A stretch of DNA of 36,632 nucleotides, from the NCBI RefSeq assembly GCF_003585935.1, contig NZ_NRJG01000004.1, positions 1 through 36,632 of the forward strand. Direction: 5' to 3'. Of this stretch, positions 30,340 through 36,632 are shown piece after piece (the stretch's first letter is position 1; the number at the start of each line of letters is the position of its first letter). The position numbers were made by a program, and so were the translations under genes. The stretch comes from Psittacicella hinzii. GTDB taxonomy: Bacteria > Pseudomonadota > Gammaproteobacteria > Enterobacterales > Psittacicellaceae. The notes beneath the pieces were generated by a model, which did not search any database, was not told the origin of the DNA, and was given only the letters and a program-made list of their open reading frames with translations.

Positions 30340-30819
30340 TTATGCAACAGCAGCCTCAAGCATACTTTGCTCTAGTTTTTTTAATACCGCTGGTTTACGT
30401 CCACGGCGCGCTTGAGGTTTTTTGAGCGCTTGTTCTTGCGCTTTGGCTTTGGCTTTGGCTTTGGCTAAACGTCTTTTTTCACGCGCAACTGCACGAGCTT
30501 GTTGTTTTTGTTCTTGGTAAGCTTGCATTTGCTCGTAAGCTTTAGCAAAGCCTTTACTGCGCGCAATATATTCTTCGGCAGTAAACATAAGTGCATTAGG
30601 AAAGAGTTCAGGAAAGCGCTGATTACATTCGATGTACATAGTACTTCTACCGACAAATTTGCCAATACAAACGCGTTTAGAAGTTACATAAGTACCAGTA
30701 TTGTCTTTTTTATTGCAGCGTTGAAATTCAACGGCATAATAAACATAACGAGTGCGTCCTCGGCGCGTAACTTTAACTCTTGTTGGTGGACGCATCGCAT
30801 AATAACGTTCTTTGGTCAT
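30340..30819 (-). CDS. Small basic protein: transposase-like N-terminal domain plus Lys/Ala tail
   Basis: A 159-residue, strongly basic protein. Residues 10-75 match the N-terminal domain of the IS1634-like transposase at 10676 in layout: a PP/LP turn, YVYYAV against YYYVIY, then TSKRVCIGKFVG against SKKLTIGKIAN. The catalytic region is absent. Residues 84-135 form a charged helical stretch ending in AKAKAKAQEQ, coded by a 6-bp CTTTGG repeat at 30441-30466. Residues 138-143 (RRGRKP) resemble an AT-hook, which binds the minor groove of AT-rich DNA. The frame is open with no debris of the rest of a transposase beside it. It may be a free-standing DNA-binding protein derived from a transposase, or a fossil. 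No ribosome site is clear. Confidence 0.65.
   Translation of the reverse strand: MTKERYYAMRPPTRVKVTRRGRTRYVYYAVEFQRCNKKDNTGTYVTSKRVCIGKFVGRSTMYIECNQRFPELFPNALMFTAEEYIARSKGFAKAYEQMQAYQEQKQQARAVAREKRRLAKAKAKAKAQEQALKKPQARRGRKPAVLKKLEQSMLEAAVA
30441..30466 (-). repeat. 6-bp microsatellite inside the basic protein gene
   Basis: CTTTGG repeats four times plus two bases, coding alternating Lys and Ala. Being a multiple of three, length changes keep the frame. Confidence 0.85.
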
Positions 30820-30874
30820 AAAGATACGAAGGCAATATTAAGTTAGGACTATTGAGACAAGATTATAGTCTTTA

Positions 30875-31603
30875 TTAAAAACTATAATTGAAACCAATAT
30901 GTAAGGTTAAGAGGTAATATGCAGCATGATCTCCATGTTTAAATACATATGTTCCTTTTAAACCAGCGGTAAAACTATCAAGATCATAACCTACACCTAA
31001 AGAGGTGTATGGTGTTAGGATATTAGTTTTTACTTTATAAAAATGGCTTGCAAACTCACTATTGGTCATAGTCGCTGATTCAGAACCAAAGGTTTGGTTA
31101 TAACCTAAAGAATATTTTAAATATACCGTGTCCCAAAGATAATAGCGGAAAAACCCACCTAAATTAATGAGGTTTTTATGCGCTTGAGACTTATAGTAAG
31201 TCGTGCCCGTTTCTGTATTCACTACAGTTTGGGAGTCTGAACTATTTAAATAAGCGTATGAGAGTTCGGCTCCAACGACAAACTTACGAAAAGCTGTATC
31301 TTTAAGGCTTGGGGTATTATAAAAGGTATATAAACGTCCAAATTCTAGACTAAAACCATAAGCAGCATTTTTACTACTGGTAAATGAATTAGTGAACTTA
31401 GTAAGTCCTTGTCCACGATTATGCGAGTAAGTCCCATAAAATGTCGTGGCATGAAGATTCCATTTATCAAACGTAAAAGCCTGACTAGTTTGACTTGTAG
31501 CTAGTAAGGTTGTTAAGGCTGCAGTGCTTAAAAATGTAAGTTTAGAAAGAAATGAAAAGTTAAAAATTTTCGGCATATGTAATGTCTGGAAAAATTTGTG
31601 CAT
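30875..31603 (-). CDS. Outer-membrane beta-barrel protein
   Basis: A 242-residue predicted outer-membrane protein. The N-terminus is a signal peptide with the likely cleavage site SQA before FTFDKW, near residue 42, or 33 if the second ATG (31576) is used. The mature part alternates polar and hydrophobic or aromatic residues in about eight to ten strands (LINLGGFFRYYL, VYLKYSLGYNQ, LTPYTSLGVGYDL) and ends in Phe (FNYSF), the C-terminal signal for the BAM insertion machinery. It resembles small OmpA-like or Opa/OmpW-sized barrels, but I cannot place it in a named family. The ribosome site GGTAAG lies 13 bases from the first ATG. Transcribed in the same direction as the small basic gene, 55 bases downstream. 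Confidence 0.8.
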   Translation of the reverse strand: MHKFFQTLHMPKIFNFSFLSKLTFLSTAALTTLLATSQTSQAFTFDKWNLHATTFYGTYSHNRGQGLTKFTNSFTSSKNAAYGFSLEFGRLYTFYNTPSLKDTAFRKFVVGAELSYAYLNSSDSQTVVNTETGTTYYKSQAHKNLINLGGFFRYYLWDTVYLKYSLGYNQTFGSESATMTNSEFASHFYKVKTNILTPYTSLGVGYDLDSFTAGLKGTYVFKHGDHAAYYLLTLHIGFNYSF

Positions 31604-31662
31604 ATGACTTATATATCTTACCTTAAATTGAAAACCTCAACTTAAGTTTTTGCAGCAAATGC

Positions 31663-31694
31663 AAAAAATAGTCGCCAGTAAATAACTGACGACT
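31663..31694 (-). terminator. Terminator of the carbonic anhydrase gene
   Basis: A 10-bp stem (31670-31679 with 31685-31694, one G-T pair) has a 5-base loop, followed on the minus strand by ATTTTTT. Confidence 0.85.
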
Positions 31695-31713
31695 TATTTT
31701 TACTGTAAAAATC

Positions 31714-32469
31714 TTAATAGTAATAACTTAGAGGAAACTCTTCGTTTGACTCATCTTCTTCATTTGCAGCCATATCTTGACGATGACGTTCAATGATTTC
31801 AGCGTCTAGATCTTGGTCGGTTAAAGTTAAGAGACGAGCTAAATAATTACGGTAATTAGTCTCTAAGTTTTCAGGACTAGTAGCTTCAACACCCTCTTCG
31901 AGTAAGTGTCCGTCTTCAATGTTATACACTAGTCCGGTAATAGTTAATTCTTGTCCACGAGCCCATGCGTCTTGAATAATCGAACTACGTCCAAGATTCC
32001 AAATTTGTTCGGCAACATTAAGGCGCGTCAACACTTCGAGCATGTGCTCTTCAGTTAAAGAGTTAAGTAAAGTTTGATTACGCGTATACAAATCTTGAAT
32101 GTGCATTAACCAATTTGAAATTAAGCCTGTAGCTTTTTTACTGGCTGCAGCTTTAATTCCTCCACAATTGCTGTGTCCACAAATAATAATATCTTTTACT
32201 TTTAGGGATTCAACAGCGTATTGTACTACTGACATACAATTTAGATCTGTATGGATAACCATATTAGCAACATTACGGTGTACGAATAATTGCCCAGGAT
32301 GATTACCTGTAAGCGTTTCGGCTGGTACACGTGAATCCGAACAACCTATCCATAAAGTATCTGGCGTTTGTCCGTGTGCCATTTCTTTAAAGTAATTCGG
32401 ATTATGTTTAATGCGTTTTCTTGCCCAACGTTGATTATTACGAATCATCTCCGTAACTTTTCTATCCAT
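31714..32469 (-). CDS. can: Beta-class carbonic anhydrase
   Basis: A 251-residue cytoplasmic zinc enzyme that interconverts CO2 and bicarbonate, supplying carboxylases. Zinc ligands and partner residues lie in WIGCSDSRVPAE (Cys, and the Asp-Arg pair) and ICGHSNCGG (His, Cys). HRNVANMVIHTDLNCMSVVQYA closely follows E. coli Can (220 residues). The C-terminus has an acidic extension of about 30 residues ending SYYY. I chose the ATG at 32469, because GGGAGG lies five to six bases ahead of it and the family starts there; the ATG at 32487 would add six residues. A hairpin in the leader could cover that ribosome site. Confidence 0.96.
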   Translation of the reverse strand: MDRKVTEMIRNNQRWARKRIKHNPNYFKEMAHGQTPDTLWIGCSDSRVPAETLTGNHPGQLFVHRNVANMVIHTDLNCMSVVQYAVESLKVKDIIICGHSNCGGIKAAASKKATGLISNWLMHIQDLYTRNQTLLNSLTEEHMLEVLTRLNVAEQIWNLGRSSIIQDAWARGQELTITGLVYNIEDGHLLEEGVEATSPENLETNYRNYLARLLTLTDQDLDAEIIERHRQDMAANEEDESNEEFPLSYYY

Positions 32470-32482
32470 AGAGGCCTCCCTT

Positions 32483-32514
32483 AACACTAGTCGAGGATAG
32501 GGGATACTAGTGTT
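32483..32514 (-). promoter_or_regulatory. Hairpin beside the can ribosome site
   Basis: An 8-bp inverted pair, AACACTAG (32483-32490) with CTAGTGTT (32507-32514), lies directly upstream of the GGGAGG site. Its loop is pyrimidine-rich on the RNA strand (CCCCUAUCC). Confidence 0.4.
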
Positions 32515-32610
32515 CTCTTTGAATTTGGTGTATAGTCTTAAACTGTTAATAATAGGTAGAAAATGCTATTAAAAACGTTTGTTATTATATCAAAAGCTCC
32601 AAGATGGTAA

Positions 32611-32645
32611 ATAAAAAAGAGATCTAGCATTAACTAGATCTCTTT
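32611..32645 (-). terminator. Terminator of pta
   Basis: A perfect 12-bp stem (32616-32627 with 32634-32645) has a 6-base loop. On the minus strand it is followed by a T-rich tail. Confidence 0.88.
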
Positions 32646-32691
32646 AAGCATTAAAAGAATTGTTACAAATATTTTATAAATGAATTTTTAC

Positions 32692-34302
32692 TTATTTAGT
32701 AGCGTTAATTGCTTGTACTGCTGTTAAGCAAATAGTGTACACAATATCTTCTACTAAAGCACCACGACTTAAGTCGTTAACAGGTTTACGCATACCTTGA
32801 AGCATCGGACCAATTGATACTACATCGGCCGAACGTTGTACAGCTTTATATAGTGGGTTACCACAGCTTAAGTCTTTGAAGATAAATACGTTTGCTTTAC
32901 CTGCTACTTTAGAGTTAGGTGCTTTTAAAGCTGCTACAGTTTTGTCAACAGCTGCGTCGTATTGTAATGGACCTTCAACGCTGATATCTGGACGTTTTTC
33001 ACGTACTAGAGCTGTAGCTTCTTTTACTAAATCAACATCTGGACCTGAACCAGAATCAATAGTTGAGTAAGAGATCATTGCTACACGTGGGTCTAAACCA
33101 AATGCTTTAGCGTTGTCAGCTGATTGAATAGCAATATCAGCTAATTGTTCTGCGCTTGGATTTGGGTTTACCGCACAGTCACCATATACGTATACGTCTT
33201 CAGGCATTAACATGAAGAAAATTGAAGAGATAATTGAAGCACCTGGTGCAGTTTTAATAATTTGCATTGGTGGACGAATAGTATTAGCCGTCGTGTGTAC
33301 CGCACCTGATACTAAACCGTCAGCTTCGTTAGCTTCAAGCATCATAGTACCTAAAACAACGTTATCTTGTAGTTGTTTAACTGCTAACTCTTCAGTCATG
33401 CCTTTAGCTTTACGTAACTCTACTAAACGTGCTACATATTTGTCACGTACGTTTGCTGGGTCGATAATTTTTAATTCAGTAGGTAAAGTTAAACCTAATT
33501 TATCTGCTTGCGCACGTACAGCATCGCGTGAAGCTAAAAGAATACATTCAGCAATTTTACGTTCTGTACATTGAATCGCAGCTTTAACTGTACGTGGTTC
33601 GTCACCTTCTGGTAATACGATACGTTGTAAGTTTGACGCTGCTAAAGAAGTTAATGAAGAACGGAAACGTGCTGGAGAAATACGTGGGTATTCGTGTTCA
33701 ATTTTAGTTAATTCACCAAGTAAATTATCTAAAACTTCGTAATCTTGACCGTCTTTATTTACTGCTAATAACGGTAGATTTTTAAGATTCCAGTCTTGTT
33801 GTAAGTAGCTTGCTAAATTAGAAGTTACTACAGCTCCTAATAAACGATCAGTGTTTTTACCGTTTAAGCTTTGGGCAACAAATGCACCTAATTGCGCACT
33901 TAAAGCGTTGTAAGTAGCAGCTAAGCTCTTATCTACAACTACAATATCAGCGTCTAAAGTTGTAGCTACTGAGTAGTTGAAATCAGTACCTAATAGGTAA
34001 TGTAATTCACCAACTACTAAGAGAACTTGTGTATCAGCTGCAAAAGAATCTTGCAGGTTAACTAGTTTATCGAAAAGAGCATCTGTATCATTAGCTGCAG
34101 TTTTTTCTACTGCTTTTTGTAATGAGAATGCGCTTTTAACTTCAAAACCGGCAGCAGCTAGAGGATCATTTTCAACCTCAAATACACGTAAAATAGCTAC
34201 TTTATTACCACGATCTTGATGTTTTTTAGCAACAAATTGAACTAAGTTTTCTACTTGTGCTTCTTTGTTCGTAGGAGCGAACAGTACTGTTCTTAATGAC
34301 AT
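32692..34302 (-). CDS. pta: Phosphate acetyltransferase, shortened form
   Basis: A 536-residue enzyme that turns acetyl-CoA and phosphate into acetyl phosphate, which AckA uses to make ATP. The catalytic PTA_PTB domain (about residue 207 to the end) is complete: [68 protein letters not shown] and [16 protein letters not shown]. coli Pta has 714 residues, with a BioD-like domain and a DRTGG domain before the catalytic part. Here only about 206 residues remain: a BioD-like fold with an altered loop ([10 protein letters not shown] where PTGTSVGxTS is expected) and no DRTGG domain. Allosteric control by NADH or pyruvate, tied to the N-terminus in E. coli, may differ. It lies 261 bases downstream of ackA. 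Confidence 0.96.
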   Translation of the reverse strand: MSLRTVLFAPTNKEAQVENLVQFVAKKHQDRGNKVAILRVFEVENDPLAAAGFEVKSAFSLQKAVEKTAANDTDALFDKLVNLQDSFAADTQVLLVVGELHYLLGTDFNYSVATTLDADIVVVDKSLAATYNALSAQLGAFVAQSLNGKNTDRLLGAVVTSNLASYLQQDWNLKNLPLLAVNKDGQDYEVLDNLLGELTKIEHEYPRISPARFRSSLTSLAASNLQRIVLPEGDEPRTVKAAIQCTERKIAECILLASRDAVRAQADKLGLTLPTELKIIDPANVRDKYVARLVELRKAKGMTEELAVKQLQDNVVLGTMMLEANEADGLVSGAVHTTANTIRPPMQIIKTAPGASIISSIFFMLMPEDVYVYGDCAVNPNPSAEQLADIAIQSADNAKAFGLDPRVAMISYSTIDSGSGPDVDLVKEATALVREKRPDISVEGPLQYDAAVDKTVAALKAPNSKVAGKANVFIFKDLSCGNPLYKAVQRSADVVSIGPMLQGMRKPVNDLSRGALVEDIVYTICLTAVQAINATK

Positions 34303-34394
34303 TTTTAATAAACCAATAAAATATTAAAAAAAATATGTAATACAGCCAAGCAAAGGGTGATTGATTATATTCTGTTGTATTACTAGTATTGTTA

Positions 34395-34522
34395 TTACTG
34401 ACTAGAGTTGCCTTGATAAACTCTAGTCAGTAACCTAAAAGATTTTTAGCTAACAACCTAGTAGTTCTTGGTTGTATCTACCTTGAATAAGAGGCTCAAG
34501 TCTGGAGTAATCCAGACTTGAG
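34395..34522 (-). promoter_or_regulatory. Three hairpins between ackA and pta
   Basis: The spacer holds a perfect 12-bp hairpin with GTAA loop (34495-34506 with 34511-34522), a 6-bp hairpin (34453-34458 with 34470-34475) and a perfect 15-bp hairpin (34395-34409 with 34419-34433). None has a good T run on the minus strand, so they may stabilise or process a joint mRNA or act as weak terminators. Confidence 0.65.
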
Positions 34523-34563
34523 TTGTAAATAGGATTTGTAAATAGACAAATGCTCGAATGCAA

Positions 34564-35769
34564 TTATGCGCGAGTTAATGCGAATGTATCTTGAGCGATT
34601 AGTAATTCTTCGTTTGTAGGAATTACCATAATTACTGGAGTGTTATCTTTAGAGATTACACCTTCTTTACCAAATTTAGTATCAGTGTTACGTTGATCAT
34701 CAATTTGGTAACCTAATAGACGTAATTTATCGATTACTAATTTACGTACGTGTGGAGCGTTTTCACCAATACCACCTGTGAAAGTAATAGCGTCGATGTA
34801 GTCTACGTTTAGGATAGCTAAGTAACCACCAATGTATTTAGCTACGCGGTGAGCAAATACATCTAAAGCTAATTTAGCACGTTTGTCAGTGTAGTAGTTG
34901 TCTTCAGCATAACGACAGTCTGAAGATACACCAGTAATACCTAATAAACCTGATTGTTTGTTTACTAAGTTATCAAATGAATCAGCAGTTAAGTTTAATT
35001 TGTTGAATAGGTATTTGATTGCACCTGGATCTAAGTCACCAGAACGAGTACCCATTACTAAACCTTCAGTGGGAGTAAAGCCCATTGAAGTTTCAACAGA
35101 TTCACCATTACGTACTGCACAAATAGATGCACCGTTACCTAAGTGACAGTTAATTAAGTTCACTTCGTTAACTGGTTTACCGATCATTTTTGCTAAAGTC
35201 TCGGTAATGTATTTGTGTGAAGTACCATGCATACCGTAACGACGAACACCATGTTTTTCATATAGTTCGTAAGGGATTGCATAAGTGTATGCTTCTTCTG
35301 GTAATGTTGAGTGGAATGCTGTATCAAATACTGCAACTTGTTTGTCTGCTAAAGCTGGGAATAATTCAGTTGCAACTTTAATACCTAGTAATGCAGCTGG
35401 GTTGTGTAAAGGTGCATATTCTGCAGCTTCTTGGATTTGTGCTACAACGTCATCAGTAATTAATACTGATTTAGTTAATTTCTCACCACCATGTACTACA
35501 CGGTGACCGATAGCTACTAAACCTTCTAATAATTCTGGTTTAGCTTTTAATAAATTCTCTACTACGTAGTTTAGTGCTTCAGCATGACCAGCGCCAGCAC
35601 CTAAGTTTTGTTCACCTTTTTGACCGTCAAGTTTCCATTTAATACGTGCTTCAGGTAAGCATAAAGCTTCAGCTAAACCTGATAAGAAAACTTCACCACT
35701 TTCAGGGTTCATAATTGCAAATTTAATTGAAGAAGAACCACTATTAAGGATTAAAACTAAATCTTTCAT
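34564..35769 (-). CDS. ackA: Acetate kinase
   Basis: A 401-residue enzyme (E. coli 400) that makes ATP and acetate from acetyl phosphate. Family blocks are present: [13 protein letters not shown] at residues 6-18, [13 protein letters not shown] with the active-site Arg, [10 protein letters not shown] with the catalytic Asp, [44 protein letters not shown] and [14 protein letters not shown] lies about eight bases before the ATG. It is the first gene of the ackA-pta pair, read toward pta as in E. coli. Confidence 0.98.
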   Translation of the reverse strand: MKDLVLILNSGSSSIKFAIMNPESGEVFLSGLAEALCLPEARIKWKLDGQKGEQNLGAGAGHAEALNYVVENLLKAKPELLEGLVAIGHRVVHGGEKLTKSVLITDDVVAQIQEAAEYAPLHNPAALLGIKVATELFPALADKQVAVFDTAFHSTLPEEAYTYAIPYELYEKHGVRRYGMHGTSHKYITETLAKMIGKPVNEVNLINCHLGNGASICAVRNGESVETSMGFTPTEGLVMGTRSGDLDPGAIKYLFNKLNLTADSFDNLVNKQSGLLGITGVSSDCRYAEDNYYTDKRAKLALDVFAHRVAKYIGGYLAILNVDYIDAITFTGGIGENAPHVRKLVIDKLRLLGYQIDDQRNTDTKFGKEGVISKDNTPVIMVIPTNEELLIAQDTFALTRA

Positions 35770-36632
35770 TAAAAATACCTTGTTGTGAGGATATGATTAA
35801 AAATATGTAAAACAGAAACGGCAATAATTACTTTAACCTTAGTTACAGTAAAAATAAGCGTAGGCAAAATATCTAGCCAAAGCTTAAAGTTTTTTTTAGA
35901 AGCTTAAAGGTTAAGAATAAATTGATGGTTATTTTTGTTTGTTCATAAGATAGAGTTTTGTCAAAAAATGATAAAACCCCAGTCGGATCACAAAAAATAA
36001 AACCTTTAACCTAGCGTATGTAATTAAGTGTTAAAAGTAACAAATCTAACTTAAGAGCTTACTAAAGTTTAACTTTTGTGTAATCTTTAGTAAAAAGTAA
36101 CTTAAGTTTTGCCATAGTATCCTAGTGTTGTTTTTTAGAACCTTATGCTCAAAAACCGCAATTCTCTGTACCTAAATACAAACTAAGGGGTAGAAAATGT
36201 TATAGGTATTTTTGGTGGTCTGGGATCTAAGGTAAACACAAATTTTTTTGTATTTTATCATATTTTGAGCAATAAGGTCTTAATTTTGGCAATAGACGCA
36301 AGGTAAAATTTGGTAAATTTAGGGAGTAAAAGTTTAATTTTAGGTCTAATTTCACCAAAGTTAACACGCTATATTTTATAAGTCTATATGCCTAAGAGTT
36401 GACTGTGGTGTCCCCCAAATGATATACAAAATTCATACTTTCAATGAACGAAAATATGTCAAATGAAAGCATTTTTTTTATAATTTTGGGTTAACTAATT
36501 TTTAAATTTAATGTATAAATCCTATGACTGTAGTTTATTTCTAATTTATTGAACTAAGTCTTAATGGGGTTTAATTTTTACATTTGGGAAAGACCTAATT
36601 GAATAAGCCCTCCCCCAAATTCGTACAAAAAT
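35770..36632. other. Non-coding region upstream of ackA to the window edge
   Basis: About 860 AT-rich bases contain no credible gene. They must include the ackA promoter. The right end holds two copies of TCCCCCAAAT, each followed by a TACAAAAT-like word, exactly 200 bases apart (36411 and 36611). There is also a weak hairpin with arms CTTTCA and TGAAAG followed by a T8 run near 36438-36480. Confidence 0.45.

Noticed and set aside
30499-30846. A 115-residue plus-strand frame opposite the small basic gene
   Set aside because: It is antisense to the better-supported frame with domain similarity and shows no signal of its own.

Overview
The window is 36.6 kb of AT-rich DNA from a Gram-negative bacterium, most likely a fermentative, host-associated gammaproteobacterium. 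The protein sequences of enolase, CTP synthase, IlvD, carbonic anhydrase, PepB, Pth and YchF look gammaproteobacterial. The order pth-ychF and the adjacency of pyrG and eno match that group, and a zevAB-like pair is known from Haemophilus. A relative of Pasteurellales is my best guess (the AT-rich Psittacicella type or similar), inferred from sequence character only.

Layout. Positions 1-12490 are an accessory block that begins at a tRNA-Trp gene. It holds a Bcr/CflA-type drug exporter with a glutamine/glutamate-rich tail, a 2129-residue DUF4011 / superfamily-1 helicase / Vsr-like nuclease protein, an orphan GT10-like glycosyltransferase and a dead IS1634-like insertion sequence whose 17-bp ends can still be seen. 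Positions 12492-15131 (minus strand) hold ychF, pth and a DsbB-type membrane protein. Positions 16131-21920 (plus strand) hold pyrG, eno and pepB, with long non-coding gaps. Positions 22396-24531 (plus strand) hold a one-membrane-segment protein of unknown function behind a structured leader, and two tandem LysE/RhtB exporters. Positions 24605-28766 (minus strand) hold a metal-transport pair (DUF1007 periplasmic protein plus a NicO-family permease with a Cys/His-rich loop) and ilvD with a hairpin-rich leader. Then come an MTA/SAH nucleosidase, a small basic protein resembling a detached transposase N-terminal domain, an outer-membrane beta-barrel protein, carbonic anhydrase, and the ackA-pta pair.

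How the genes fit together. The core genes describe growth on sugars with acetate production: enolase supplies PEP and pyruvate, and Pta-AckA turns acetyl-CoA into acetate and ATP. Carbonic anhydrase supplies bicarbonate. IlvD makes branched-chain precursors, PyrG makes CTP, and the nucleosidase recycles S-adenosylmethionine by-products. Transport genes (Bcr/CflA, two LysE, ZevAB-like) deal with drugs, amino acids and metals. The best candidates for unusual biology are the giant helicase-nuclease next to a tRNA, the free-standing transposase-like DNA-binding protein with an AT-hook-like tail, the shortened Pta, and the hairpin leaders before ilvD, the gene at 22396 and between ackA and pta.

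Genes end almost everywhere in strong intrinsic terminators, so most units are probably one or two genes long. Four gaps of about 0.86 to 1.26 kb flank core genes and show no convincing coding sequence.
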